Below are positions 43,898 through 53,205 of a stretch of 64,000 nucleotides of DNA, piece by piece. Each line of letters begins with the position of its first letter. Positions within the stretch are counted from its first letter, which is position 1. The stretch is from Halosimplex salinum (GTDB taxonomy: Archaea; Halobacteriota; Halobacteria; Halobacteriales; Haloarculaceae): positions 558,001 through 622,000 of the forward strand of contig NZ_QWGG01000002.1 of the NCBI RefSeq assembly GCF_003730195.1, read 5' to 3'. Made by a program: the position numbers and the translations under genes. The notes beneath the pieces were generated by a model. That model saw nothing but the letters and a program-made list of their open reading frames with translations. It had not been told where the DNA came from and did no database searches.

Positions 43898-44024
43898 GTT
43901 TTAAAAACTCTAAACGGTTTTAGGACGGTTTTAAAACGTTCGGAAAACAGCTGAAAGGTCAGTTTGGGGTCGGCAAAATCGGCTGATCGGCGCGAAATGG
44001 GGCTAGCGGTCTGTCCTTTATATG
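43898..44024 (+). promoter_or_regulatory. AT-rich operator-like palindromes and promoter
   Basis: The 291-bp gap holds GTTTTAAAAAC (43898-43908) and the perfect palindrome GTTTTAAAAC (43928-43937), about 30 bp apart, with GGTTTTAGG between them. A TATA box TTTATATGG at 44017-44024 precedes the ATG at 44061 by about 40 bp. The palindromes sit about 80-120 bp upstream of the TATA box, a position that suits an activator. Confidence 0.5.
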
Positions 44025-44060
44025 GGGTAGTGGATGCATGTGGGTAGTAGGTGACAACAG

Positions 44061-44309
44061 ATGTCGAGTGCCTCTCCATTCCGTCGCTCCGCCCCTGACC
44101 GCCCGTCCGCTCGCAGTGCAGAGTGGGTCCGGTCCCGTCTCGTCGACTCGGCGCAGTTCGCCGGGTTCTGGTCCTCCGTCGCCTTGCCGTTCGCGATGCT
44201 CACGCTCGTCGCATCCGGCTCGGCCGCCGAGCAGGCGCCGCTGTTCGTCGCGCTGCTCGTCGCGAACGTCGTCGCCCTCCGCATCGGCCACGGCTACAAG
44301 CAGCACTGA
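44061..44309 (+). CDS. Small membrane protein (82 aa)
   Basis: MSSASPFRRSAPDR opens a basic 30-residue head; then come two hydrophobic helices (FWSSVALPFAMLTLVASG and APLFVALLVANVVALRIG) and the end HGYKQH. The clear TATA box and AT-rich upstream sites support a real, perhaps strongly regulated gene. No family recognised. Confidence 0.7.
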   Translation: MSSASPFRRSAPDRPSARSAEWVRSRLVDSAQFAGFWSSVALPFAMLTLVASGSAAEQAPLFVALLVANVVALRIGHGYKQH

Positions 44310-44419
44310 CGTCTTCGAATCGTTTCGGTCCCCGCCTTCCTGCTTCGCCGACGATCTCGCGGTGCTCGGTTTCCACTCGCTCCTGAACTTTAAGTCCGAA
44401 CCCGCGACCACGCCGACCC

Positions 44420-45139
44420 ATGCACGACGAGGTGCGCGTCGTCGCCGGCGACTGCACGACGACGTTCGACGGACGCAACGAACGCGAACACCGCGGCGAC
44501 GTGGTCACGGTGGTCAAACCCGACAACACGGTTCTGGTACACGACGCCGACGGCTACCAGCCGGTGGCGTGGCTCACCAGAGCCGACAGCGTCCAGTTCG
44601 TCGACGGCGTGCTCGACGCCCGCGAGGGGGACCAGCGGCTCCGCGTCGAGGTCCACGACGAACACGGCGCGGCATGCCACCCGGTCTCGCGGGCCGGCGT
44701 CCCCGTCGGCGACTGTCCGACCTGCGAGGGGTCGCTCGTCCTCGCGCGCGGGTCGGTGCTGTGTCGGGAGTGCGACGACGAGTACTCCGTTCCGCGCGAC
44801 GGGGCGGTGCTCGACGAGACCTGTCCCGTGTGCGCGCTCCCCTCGCTTCGGGTCGAGCGCGGCGACACGTTCGAGGTGTGCATCGACCGGGACTGCGAGT
44901 CCATCGACGACCGCGTGACCGAGCGGTTCGACCGCGAGTGGGACTGCCCGAACTGCGAGGGCGACCTCCGGATCCTCCGCCGCGGCGGTCTCATCGCCGG
45001 CTGTGAGCACTACCCCGACTGCGACACGGGCTTCGGCGTCCCGACCGGCGTCGTCGACGGCACCTGCGACTGCGGACTCCCGGTGTTCGAGACGGCCTCC
45101 GGTCGGCGGTGTCTGGACACGGGGTGTGCGCAGACCTGA
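44420..45139 (+). CDS. NucS-N-like plus topoisomerase-type zinc-ribbon protein
   Basis: 239 aa. The first 75 residues (VRVVAGDCTTTF, GDVVTVVKPDNTVLVHDADGYQPVAWL) resemble the N-terminal beta domain of NucS (DUF91), but the nuclease domain is missing. Four to five Cys4 zinc ribbons follow (CPTC...CREC; CPVC...CIDRDC; CPNC...CEHYPDC; CDCG...CLDTGC), like topoisomerase I C-terminal fingers. It probably binds DNA or RNA in the cytoplasm. Convergent with the HAD gene. Confidence 0.8.
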   Translation: MHDEVRVVAGDCTTTFDGRNEREHRGDVVTVVKPDNTVLVHDADGYQPVAWLTRADSVQFVDGVLDAREGDQRLRVEVHDEHGAACHPVSRAGVPVGDCPTCEGSLVLARGSVLCRECDDEYSVPRDGAVLDETCPVCALPSLRVERGDTFEVCIDRDCESIDDRVTERFDREWDCPNCEGDLRILRRGGLIAGCEHYPDCDTGFGVPTGVVDGTCDCGLPVFETASGRRCLDTGCAQT

Positions 45140-45151
45140 GGACCGCCCCGC

Positions 45152-45805
45152 TCAGGCGCTGGAGTCGTCGGCGCGGGCGAGGATGTGCTCACGCAGGCTC
45201 GCGGGCGAGCCGGCGACGAAGTCGGCCGCACTCCGGTCGGTGTCGTCGGCGCTCCCGTGGCGGAAGCCGACGACGTGCATGCCCGCGCGGCTCGCTGACT
45301 CGATCCCGTGGACGGAGTCCTCCACGGCGACTGCGTCGGTCGGGTCGACGCCGATCTCGCGAGCGGCGTGTTCGTACACCGCCGGTTCGGGCTTGCCGGG
45401 GCCGTCGAGCGCGTCGGCGCTGATCACCGCGTCGAACGCGAGGTCGAACCGCTCCAGCACCACGTCGATCCAGTCGTGGGGCGAGGAGGAGACCAGCGCG
45501 ACGGTGACGCCCCGCTCGCGGAGCGTCGCGAGCAGGTCGTCGGCGCCGTCGAGCAGACGAACCCGTTCGCCGTAGATGGTGGTCGCCGCCTCGTCGTACC
45601 ACGCGAGAAACGCCGCGCGCTCCATCTCGATCTCGTAGGTCTCGACCAGGTACTCGTAGATCTCACGGTAGTTCATCCCCGTGATCTCGTCGACGTCGAG
45701 TCCCTCGAGACCGAGCGTCGGGAACAGTTCCTCCTCCTCGTAGGGGACCCAGTAGTCCTCGGAGTCGACCAGTACTCCGTCCATGTCGAAACAGACCGCG
45801 TCCAT
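45152..45805 (-). CDS. HAD-superfamily phosphatase (beta-phosphoglucomutase-like)
   Basis: 217 aa. Motif I is DMDGVLVDSED, motif II Ser is in VALVSSSPHD, and motifs III/IV are KPEPAVYEHAAREIGVDPTDAVAVEDSVHGIESA. The cap is the helical type 1 (YEIEMERAAFLAWYDEAATTI). Mg-dependent hydrolysis or transfer of a sugar phosphate is likely. The ATG at 45805 puts the catalytic Asp near residue 8, as usual. Divergent from endA with 148 bp between. Confidence 0.92.
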   Translation of the reverse strand: MDAVCFDMDGVLVDSEDYWVPYEEEELFPTLGLEGLDVDEITGMNYREIYEYLVETYEIEMERAAFLAWYDEAATTIYGERVRLLDGADDLLATLRERGVTVALVSSSPHDWIDVVLERFDLAFDAVISADALDGPGKPEPAVYEHAAREIGVDPTDAVAVEDSVHGIESASRAGMHVVGFRHGSADDTDRSAADFVAGSPASLREHILARADDSSA

Positions 45806-45953
45806 GGGCGCGTGTCTCGGGGGCGTGTGGAGTGTCTTGTGGAAGCCCGTCCGTGCCGAGCGTGTCGCGGTCGGGCCGGCCAGTGGTGTCGCTGTGCGAA
45901 CAGACAACCGGTGGATCGTAGGTGCTTTCAGCGGGGATGAGTTCCGACCACAC

Positions 45954-47024
45954 ATGGACGCGACGCTCTCTGGAGACGTGGTGCGCGCGGGAGACGAGGC
46001 GCGCGAGCGGTTCTACGACTCCAGTGGCTACGGCCACCCGGTCGACGCGGGCGCGCTCGAACTCGCGCCCGTCGAGGCCGCCCACCTCCTCTACCGGGGC
46101 GACCTCGACGCCGTGGCGGACCCCGACGGGACGGCGATGGACTTCCGGGCCTTCCTCACCTCCGCCGCCGTCTCGGAGATCGAATTTCTCGTCTACAAGG
46201 ACCTGCGCGACCGCGGGTTCTATCTCTCCCCCGCCCGCGACGGGTGGACCGACTCCGCGGCCGCCCGGAGCGCCATCGACGACCCGTCCGTGGACTTCGT
46301 CGTCTACCCCCGCGGGTCGGGGCCGTGGGGCGACGAGGTCGCCTACCGCGTCGCCGTCGTCAGCGAGCGCGAGGCCGTCGCGTCGAGCGACCTCGGTGAT
46401 CTGGTGCTCGCGGTCGTCGACGAAGAGAGCGAACTCACCTATCTGGAGACCGAACGCCCCGAGATAGCGGGGACGAGCGACGCGGAGCTCCCGGAGGACG
46501 TCCCGGGCGAACTCCTCGCCGACCGCGTCCTGCTGTGGGACCCGCCAGAGGCCCTCTACACCAACGGGTTCTACGGTCAGCCGCTGGACGACCAGATCGG
46601 CGACGTGATCCAGCTCTCCCTGCTCGAAGCCGCGTGTCTCGCTCGGACCGGCGTGCTCGACGTCGAGGGCGGGGCAGGGGCAGTCGTCGAGCGCGGTCAG
46701 GACATCGAGGGCGATCGATTCGACCGCCGCCTGCGCGTGTACGAGTTCCTCCGCGAATCCGGTCTCGTCCCCAAGACCGGCTACAAGTTCGGCGCGGACT
46801 TCCGCACCTACGCCGACGTGGAGTCCGTCGAGGACCTGGGCCACTCCGAACTGCTGGTCCGGGTCCTGGAGGGGGGCCACTCGTTCTCACCGCGGGACCT
46901 CGCACTCGACGTTCGGCTCGCTCACGGCGTTCGAAAGAAGATGGTGTTCGCGCTCGTGGACGGCGAGTCGGACGACGAGTCCGACGGGATCGAATGGCTG
47001 TCCGTGAGTCGGCTGACGCCGTGA
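45954..47024 (+). CDS. endA: tRNA-splicing endonuclease
   Basis: 356 aa, the fused double-length form of Halobacteria (two endonuclease repeats in one chain). The second repeat holds the catalytic triad: Tyr in KFGADFRTY, His in GHSELLVRV and Lys in HGVRKKMVFALVD. The first repeat keeps the fold (FLVYKDLRDRGFYL) but not the triad. It cuts bulge-helix-bulge sites in pre-tRNA and pre-rRNA, such as the stem flanking 16S in this window. It is followed by trpS, a pairing often seen in haloarchaea (trpS carries the intron in its tRNA). Confidence 0.93.
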   Translation: MDATLSGDVVRAGDEARERFYDSSGYGHPVDAGALELAPVEAAHLLYRGDLDAVADPDGTAMDFRAFLTSAAVSEIEFLVYKDLRDRGFYLSPARDGWTDSAAARSAIDDPSVDFVVYPRGSGPWGDEVAYRVAVVSEREAVASSDLGDLVLAVVDEESELTYLETERPEIAGTSDAELPEDVPGELLADRVLLWDPPEALYTNGFYGQPLDDQIGDVIQLSLLEAACLARTGVLDVEGGAGAVVERGQDIEGDRFDRRLRVYEFLRESGLVPKTGYKFGADFRTYADVESVEDLGHSELLVRVLEGGHSFSPRDLALDVRLAHGVRKKMVFALVDGESDDESDGIEWLSVSRLTP

Positions 47025-47122
47025 GCGCATACGTCCGTCTCGCGACGTTCGACCGGTGTGAGTCCTGAAACGATTCGAATCGCTCACCAGTCTCGGGTCC
47101 GCCCTTCGAATCGCGAGTTCCG

Positions 47123-47245
47123 TCAGGTCCCGCTCCCCGCTGCGTCCGAGGTCCCGTCGTCCGCAGTCTCCTCCCCGTCGTCGTCGCTGTCGTCCGTCCC
47201 CGATCCCTCGCCCGTTGTGATGCCGTATGGTGAGAGTACTGTCAT
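47123..47245 (-). CDS. Possible 40-aa acidic small protein
   Basis: ATG at 47245 gives MTVLSPYGITTGEGSGT followed by an Asp/Glu-rich tail. The frame continues upstream without a stop for about 40 codons and reads protein-like (ESHLHWYPERNE, STTSNGHTY), but has no ATG or GTG there. A TATA-like AATTTTTATCC (minus strand, about 47344-47354) would start transcription near 47320. It sits in the 492-bp gap between endA and trpS, where nothing else is seen apart from AT-rich sequence at 47340-47410. Confidence 0.35.
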   Translation of the reverse strand: MTVLSPYGITTGEGSGTDDSDDDGEETADDGTSDAAGSGT

Positions 47246-47516
47246 GTAGGTGTGGCCGTTGCTGGTCGTCGAGCGGTGCGCCCGCGCCGAATCGACCGAG
47301 GGGGACTCGTTCCTCTCGGGATACCAGTGTAGATGACTCTCCCGGATAAAAATTACTATTTAGATTAAGTTTACTGCCTACTTACAACTTCGAACGCCTG
47401 GGATATAAAATTTTCGGCGGTCGGATCCGGTGGGGCGGGCGGCCGTCGCGGGCGCGCCTGCGAGGTGGGGAAAGCGAACGGTATTAGTGCGTGTCGGGGC
47501 GAGTACATCCCAATCA

Positions 47517-49196
47517 ATGACACGCGATTCGCCAGAGGACGATTCGGCGGGCTCACGCCCGGATTCGGACGCGGTTCGGGCGGACGGAAATGAGCCGGGC
47601 GAAGGGAGGCGAGGGTCGTCAGCGCTCCGCTCCGACGGAGGGGTCGACGCGGAGGGGGCCGACGAGATGGCCCTCGACCCGTGGGGGTCGGCCACGGTCT
47701 CGGACTACCGGAAACTGTTCGCGGAGTTCGGCATCGAGGAGTTCGACGAGGTGCTCCCGGAGGTCCCCGACCCGCACTACCTGATGCGCCGCGGGGTCAT
47801 CTTCGGCCACCGCGACTACCGCCCGGTCGCCCGCGCCATGCGCGAGGGCGACGACTTCGCCGCGCTCTCGGGATTCATGCCCACCGGCGACCCGCACATC
47901 GGCCACAAACTCGTCTTCGACGAGATCATCTGGCACCAGCAACAGGGCGGGGACGCCTACGGTCTCATCGCCGACCTGGAGGCTCACAGCGCCCGCGGCC
48001 TGACGTGGGACGAGATCGACACGCACGCGCGGGACTACGTGCTCTCCCTGCTCGCGCTCGGGTTCGACCCGGAGGACGGCGAACTGTACCGCCAGTCCAC
48101 CAACCGCGACGTACAGGACGTGGCCTTCGAACTCGGCGTCGAGGCGAACTTCTCCGAGCTACAGGCGATCTACGACTTCGACGGCGAGACCGACGTCTCG
48201 CACATGCAGAGCGTCGTCACGCAGATGGCCGACATCCTCTACCCCCAGATCGACGAACCCCGTCCCACCGTCATCCCCGTCGGCCCGGACCAGGACCCGC
48301 ACATGCGTCTCGCCCGCGACCTCGCGGCACGGATGCGATTCTTCCGCGTCACGGAGGCGTTCGCCGGCTTCGAGGTCGAGGACGAACGGGAGCGCGCGCT
48401 CCTCGGCGCGGTGTACGACGACCTCACCGACGGGGGCGACGCGACGGACGAGAGCGGCGACCCGCTGCGGTGCGAGGACGCCGCCGACGCCCTCCGCACC
48501 GACCGCGCGGAGTACGAGTCCCTCGGCTACGAGGCCGCGACGATCGAGGGCGTCCTGGAGAAACTCGAGAACGCCGGGATGGAGCCGATCCGCCGGCGGA
48601 CGCGCTTCCTGGGACGCAACGCCACCGACGAGGCGTTCGACGCGCTGATCGAGGCCGTCGACGGCGAGAAGCGCGTCTACGACGAGCACGTCGACGCGTT
48701 CGAGCTGTCCCACGAGGCGGCCGAGGAACTGGCCCGCGACGTCGAGGTCGACCACGGCGGCTACGGCTTCGTCGCCCCCTCCTCGATCTACCACCGGTTC
48801 ATGACCGGTCTCACCGGCGGGAAGATGTCCTCGTCGGTCCCGGCGTCACACATCTCCCTGCTCGACGACCCCGAGGACGGCTACGACAAGGTGAAGTCGG
48901 CGACGACCGGCGGCCGCGAGACCGCCGAGGAGCAGCGCGAACTCGGCGGCGAGGCCGACGAGTGCCCGGTGTACGAACTGTACGCCTACCTGCTGGCCGG
49001 CGACGACGACGAGTTCGCGACCGAAGTGTACGAGGAGTGCGTCGGCGGCGAGCGGCTCTGCGGCGGCTGTAAGGAACAGGCCGCCGAACTCATGGAGGAG
49101 TTCCTCGAAGACCACCAGGAGAAGCGCGCGGAGTGGGCCGAGAAGGTCGACGAACTCGACATCGACCTCGACGTGGCCGCGGACCGTCGCGGGTGA
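47517..49196 (+). CDS. trpS: Tryptophanyl-tRNA synthetase
   Basis: 559 aa. Class I motifs are present: GDPHIGHK as HIGH, and GGKMSSS as KMSKS. Archaeal TrpS blocks such as PHYLMRRGVIFGHRDY, VIPVGPDQDPHMRLARDLAARM and GEADECPVYELYAYLLAGDDDEF are also visible. The first 50 residues are an acidic, low-complexity extension. A halophilic insert of about 150 residues (DDLTDGGDATDESGD to ELARDVEVDHGG) separates the two catalytic motifs. It charges tRNA-Trp. TATA-like CGGTATTAG is about 38 bp upstream. Confidence 0.95.
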   Translation: MTRDSPEDDSAGSRPDSDAVRADGNEPGEGRRGSSALRSDGGVDAEGADEMALDPWGSATVSDYRKLFAEFGIEEFDEVLPEVPDPHYLMRRGVIFGHRDYRPVARAMREGDDFAALSGFMPTGDPHIGHKLVFDEIIWHQQQGGDAYGLIADLEAHSARGLTWDEIDTHARDYVLSLLALGFDPEDGELYRQSTNRDVQDVAFELGVEANFSELQAIYDFDGETDVSHMQSVVTQMADILYPQIDEPRPTVIPVGPDQDPHMRLARDLAARMRFFRVTEAFAGFEVEDERERALLGAVYDDLTDGGDATDESGDPLRCEDAADALRTDRAEYESLGYEAATIEGVLEKLENAGMEPIRRRTRFLGRNATDEAFDALIEAVDGEKRVYDEHVDAFELSHEAAEELARDVEVDHGGYGFVAPSSIYHRFMTGLTGGKMSSSVPASHISLLDDPEDGYDKVKSATTGGRETAEEQRELGGEADECPVYELYAYLLAGDDDEFATEVYEECVGGERLCGGCKEQAAELMEEFLEDHQEKRAEWAEKVDELDIDLDVAADRRG

Positions 49197-49246
49197 CCGC
49201 TCCTACAGCTACACGCTGTTCGGGACGGTCCTCCGGAAACGACCGC

Positions 49247-49462
49247 TTACTCGTCGATCTCTATCTGGATCGGCTCAGAAGTGGGTTCGACGAAGTCGGA
49301 TTCGAATCGTCCGCTGAGTCGCCAGCTGGCGGCGGCGCCGACGCCCCCGAGGACGGCCCCGGCCCGGACGCCGGTGTCGCGGTCGCCGAGGAGTCGACCG
49401 AGGAGGTAGCCGACGAAGAAGTTTGTGACGAAGGTGAGCACGGCGCTTCGAATGCGATCCAT
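49247..49462 (-). CDS. Small glycine-zipper-like membrane protein (71 aa)
   Basis: MDRIRSAVLTFVTNFFVGYLLGRLLGD opens with one hydrophobic helix. AGAVLGGVGAAASWRLSG is a second, Gly-rich one. The end is acidic (EPIQIEIDE). Met at 49471 is an alternative start. No family is recognised. Convergent with trpS, 50 bp apart. Confidence 0.65.
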   Translation of the reverse strand: MDRIRSAVLTFVTNFFVGYLLGRLLGDRDTGVRAGAVLGGVGAAASWRLSGRFESDFVEPTSEPIQIEIDE

Positions 49463-49873
49463 ACCCGCCATTTGTCGTCGGTACTCATAGACGTTGGCAC
49501 GCCGACGGGGTCGGCGGCCGCTCACGTGGGCCGTCGGGCCGTCGTGGCCCCGGCGATCACCGGCCGCGAAGTTCGGAACGCTTTTCGGCCGCGACGTGAA
49601 TCGATCGCACATGGCACCCGAACCCACGACGGGACGCCTCGCACGTCGACCGGAAGCGGCGCGGCCGGGGTTCGGGTTTTTCTTCGACGGTACGTGACGG
49701 GCGGTGGACGCCCGGGCCGACGGTTCGTGCCGAAACGAACCCCGGTGGCCCGGGTCGAACCCGCTCGCGTCGGCCGGCGCCGACCCAGCGCGCTCCGCGC
49801 AGCCGCGAGTCTCGTGCGCGCCCGGCGCAACAAGAACCGTTAACTGACGACCACGCCGATCCAGCGACAACAG
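49463..49873. other. 411-bp intergenic stretch before pheS
   Basis: It contains GC-rich, Arg-coding shadow sequence, a T-run (GGGTTTTTCTTCG at about 49675-49687), and near the 3' end CCGTTAACTG (49836-49845), which may be the pheS TATA element about 30 bp before the ATG. No small gene or tRNA-like fold can be supported here. Confidence 0.4.
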
Positions 49874-51400
49874 ATGAAACTCCCGGAAACACAGGTCGCC
49901 GTGCTCGAAACCGCGAGCGCGGACGACCCCACACCAGTCGAACAGATCGCCGAGGACACCGGCGAACCGACGGCCGCAGTGAGCGGCGCCGCCTTCGAAC
50001 TCGAAGACCAGGGGCTGCTCACCACCACCGAGCGAACCGAGACCGACCTCGTCCTCACCGAGGAGGGCGAGGACTACGCCTACGACGGACTGCCCGAACA
50101 CCTCCTCTGGGTCGGGGCCCTCTCGAACGACGCCGACGAGGAACCCATCGAACTCGGCCAGGCGCTCGGCCCCGCCGGCCTGGGCGACGACCAGGTCGAG
50201 ATCGCGCTCTCGAACTTCGCGCGCAAGGGGATGGGCACCATCGACAGCGGCACCATCGAAGTCAACGGCGACTTCGACCTCGAGTCCGACCCCGAGCGCA
50301 CGCTCCTCGAAGCGCTCCGCGACGACGACGACCTCCGGCCCGAGGACGTCGACGAGGACGCGCTCGCGGGCCTCGAACGCCGCGGGCTCGTCGAGCAGCG
50401 CGAGCGCACGACCCGCGAGGTCGAACTGACCGACGAGGGCGTCACCGCGCTGATGGAGGGCGTCGAAGTCGCGGAGACGGTCGGTCAGGTCACGCCCGAA
50501 CTGCTCACCTCCGGCGAGTGGGACGAGGTCGAGTTCGCCGAGTACAACGTGGGCGCCGACGCCGAGACGGTCAACGGCGGCAAACCCCACGCGCTCCGCG
50601 AGATGTCCGAGCGCGTCAAGGACGTCCTCGTCGGCATGGGCTTCGAGGAGATGCAGGGCCCCCACGTCGACGCCGACTTCTACATCAACGACTGCCTGTT
50701 CATGCCCCAGGACCACCCGGCGCGGAATCACTGGGACCGCTTCGCCCTCGAGGAACCCGCCCGGATGGACCGCGAGGACCTCCCCGACGACCTCGTCGAG
50801 GCCGTCGAGAACGCCCACCGCAACGGCGTCGGCCCGGACGGCGAGGGCTACCACTCCCCCTGGGACGAGGACTTCGCCAGCGCGCTCGCCCTGCGCGGCC
50901 ACACGACCTCCCTGTCGGTCCGCCACCTCGCGGGCATCGCCGACGGCGACATCGACCCGCCACAGCGCCACTTCTCCATCGAGAAGGCCTACCGCAACGA
51001 CACCCTCGACGCCACCCACCTGCTGGAGTTCTTCCAGATCGAGGGCTGGGTGATGGCCGAGGACCTCTCCGTCCGCGACCTGATGGGCACCTTCACCGAG
51101 TTCTACGAGCAGTTCGGCATCACCGATATCGAGTTCAAGCCCCACTACAACCCCTACACGGAGCCGAGCTTCGAGCTGTTCGGCCGCCATCCCGAGACGG
51201 ACGAACTCATCGAGATCGGGAACTCCGGCATCTTCCGCCCGGAGATGCTCGAACCCCTCGGTGTGGAGGCCGACGTGATGGCCTGGGGACTGGCCCTCGA
51301 ACGGCTGTTCATGCTCGCGACCGGCGCCGAGGACATCCGCGACGTGCACGGGACGCTCGTCGACCTCGAGTTCCTCCGCAACGAGGAGGTGGTGTACTGA
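49874..51400 (+). CDS. pheS: Phenylalanyl-tRNA synthetase, alpha chain
   Basis: 508 aa. The first 90 residues are a winged-helix repeat (VEQIAEDTGEPTAAVSGAAFELEDQGL) typical of the archaeal/eukaryotic type. The class II core has motif 2 in RHFSIEKAYRNDTLDATHLLEFFQIEGWV and motif 3 in GLALERLFMLATG. It charges tRNA-Phe together with PheT. Its stop overlaps the pheT ATG by one base (TGATG at 51398-51402), so the two are translationally coupled. ATG 49874 directly follows ACAACAG. Confidence 0.96.
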   Translation: MKLPETQVAVLETASADDPTPVEQIAEDTGEPTAAVSGAAFELEDQGLLTTTERTETDLVLTEEGEDYAYDGLPEHLLWVGALSNDADEEPIELGQALGPAGLGDDQVEIALSNFARKGMGTIDSGTIEVNGDFDLESDPERTLLEALRDDDDLRPEDVDEDALAGLERRGLVEQRERTTREVELTDEGVTALMEGVEVAETVGQVTPELLTSGEWDEVEFAEYNVGADAETVNGGKPHALREMSERVKDVLVGMGFEEMQGPHVDADFYINDCLFMPQDHPARNHWDRFALEEPARMDREDLPDDLVEAVENAHRNGVGPDGEGYHSPWDEDFASALALRGHTTSLSVRHLAGIADGDIDPPQRHFSIEKAYRNDTLDATHLLEFFQIEGWVMAEDLSVRDLMGTFTEFYEQFGITDIEFKPHYNPYTEPSFELFGRHPETDELIEIGNSGIFRPEMLEPLGVEADVMAWGLALERLFMLATGAEDIRDVHGTLVDLEFLRNEEVVY

Positions 51401-53205
51401 TGCCCACCGTCGAGATCGACCCCGACGAGCTCCGAGAGCTGACCGGACACCCGGAGAAGGACAACGGGACGCTCCGAAGCGAACTGTTCGCGCTCGGCCT
51501 CGAGTACGAGGGCGAGACCGACGACGGCGAGTTCGAACTGGAGTTCGCGCCGGATCGACTGGACCGCCTCTCCGTCGAGGGCGTCGCCCGCTCGCTGCGC
51601 TACCAGTACGGCGAGGACCGCGGCGTCTACGTCCCGACCACGAACGACGCCGAGTGGACCATCGAAGTCGACGCGGACGTGCCCGACGAGCGCCCCTACG
51701 TCACCGGCGCGGTCGTCCGCGGCCTCGACATGGACGAGGCGGCGCTGGAGTCGCTCATCCAGTTACAGGAGAAGCTCCACGCGACGATGGGCCGCCAGCG
51801 CGCCAAGGGCGCCATCGGCGTCCACGACCTGACCATGCTGAAGGGTCAGGTCGCGGCCAGCGGCGGCGAGGACACGCCCGAAGAGGAGGCGGACCCGCGC
51901 ACCGAGATCGCCTCGACCGGCGGCGGCAAGTCGGTCCAGTACACCGGCATCGGCCGGCGCGAGGACCGCTTCGTCCCCCTCGAAGGCCAGCGCGACCAGA
52001 CGCCCCAGGAGGTGCTGATGGGCCACCACACCGCCCACAAGTTCGCCGACCTCGTCGAGGACTACGAGCGGATGCCGGCCATCTACGACGACATCGGGCT
52101 GTTCTCGTTCCCGCCGGTGATCAACGGCAAGCGCACCGAGGTGACCGAGGACTCCCGTGACCTGTTCATCGAGATGACCGGCACGGACCAGTGGACGATC
52201 GACCACATGCTGAACATCGTCTGCTACGCCCTCGACGCCCGCGGCGGCCGCGTCGAGGAGGTCGAGGTGCAGTACGCCGACGACGCCGCCGGCGACTACG
52301 CCGGCAACACCCTCGTCCGCCCGAACTTCGACACCAAGACCAAGACCGTCGACCACTCGGACGTGGAGTCGATGCTCGGCATCGACCTCGACGGTGAGGA
52401 GGTCGTCGGCCTGATCGAGCAGGCCGGCCTCGGCGTCGACGGCATCGAGGGCGCCGACCAGGAGGACGACTTCCTCTCCTACGAGGTCGAGATCCCACCC
52501 TACCGCGTCGACGTGCTCCACCCCGTCGACGTGATCGACGACGTGGGTCGCGCCTACGGCTTCAACGAACTCGAACCGCGCTACCCCGACGTGTCCACCG
52601 TCGGCGGCCGCCACGAACGCTCCCGCCTGGAGCGGGCCGCCCGGACCGCCCTCGTCGGCATGGGCTTCGAGGACCTCCTGAACTTCCACCTGATCAGCGA
52701 GGAAGCCAACTACGACCGCCTCGACGTCGAGCGCGGCAGCGACGTCCTCGGCGGCGGCGCACCGGCGGTCATCCAGGAGCCCTACAGCACCGACTACGAG
52801 ATCGTCCGCACGTGGGCGCTCCCGTCCGTGATGATGGTCCTCGGGAACAACACCCATCGTTCCTACCCGCAGGACCTCGCCGAAATCGGCCTCGCGGCCG
52901 AACAGGATGACAGCGAGCCGACGAAGATGGCCGAGCGCCAGTCCGTCGCCGCCGCGCTCGCCCGCAACGACGCCTCCTACGAGGACGCCAAGGCCCGCCT
53001 CCAGGCGCTGTGTCGCGCGTTCGACGTCGAACTCGCGACCCCGCCCACGGACCACCCGAGCTTCATCTCCGGGCGCACCGCCGACGTCATCATCGACGGC
53101 CAGCAGGTCGGGGTCGTCGGCGAAGTGCACCCGAAGGTGCTCGTCCAGTACGATCTGGAGGTCCCGGTCGCCGCGTTCGAGTTCGATCTGGACGCGCTTC
53201 GATAG
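51400..53205 (+). CDS. pheT: Phenylalanyl-tRNA synthetase, beta chain
   Basis: 601 aa. B3/4 domain (MLKGQVAAS-like, GRQRAKGAIGVHDL), B5 domain with VEIPPYRVDVLHPVDVIDDVGRAYGFNELEP, and a class II-like but inactive core (LEIGLAAEQDD) follow in the archaeal order. It builds the alpha2beta2 enzyme and edits mischarged tyrosine. Its last 8 codons and the following terminator are duplicated 126 bp downstream. Confidence 0.95.
   Translation: MPTVEIDPDELRELTGHPEKDNGTLRSELFALGLEYEGETDDGEFELEFAPDRLDRLSVEGVARSLRYQYGEDRGVYVPTTNDAEWTIEVDADVPDERPYVTGAVVRGLDMDEAALESLIQLQEKLHATMGRQRAKGAIGVHDLTMLKGQVAASGGEDTPEEEADPRTEIASTGGGKSVQYTGIGRREDRFVPLEGQRDQTPQEVLMGHHTAHKFADLVEDYERMPAIYDDIGLFSFPPVINGKRTEVTEDSRDLFIEMTGTDQWTIDHMLNIVCYALDARGGRVEEVEVQYADDAAGDYAGNTLVRPNFDTKTKTVDHSDVESMLGIDLDGEEVVGLIEQAGLGVDGIEGADQEDDFLSYEVEIPPYRVDVLHPVDVIDDVGRAYGFNELEPRYPDVSTVGGRHERSRLERAARTALVGMGFEDLLNFHLISEEANYDRLDVERGSDVLGGGAPAVIQEPYSTDYEIVRTWALPSVMMVLGNNTHRSYPQDLAEIGLAAEQDDSEPTKMAERQSVAAALARNDASYEDAKARLQALCRAFDVELATPPTDHPSFISGRTADVIIDGQQVGVVGEVHPKVLVQYDLEVPVAAFEFDLDALR

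Noticed and set aside
49494-49697. 67-aa frame upstream of pheS
   Set aside because: Basic Arg/Pro-rich composition, unlike the acidic proteins around it, and no promoter or start context. Treated as intergenic.
49874-53205. T-box or leader-peptide control of pheST
   Set aside because: T-boxes are bacterial, and no hairpin or Phe-rich short frame is visible in the leader.
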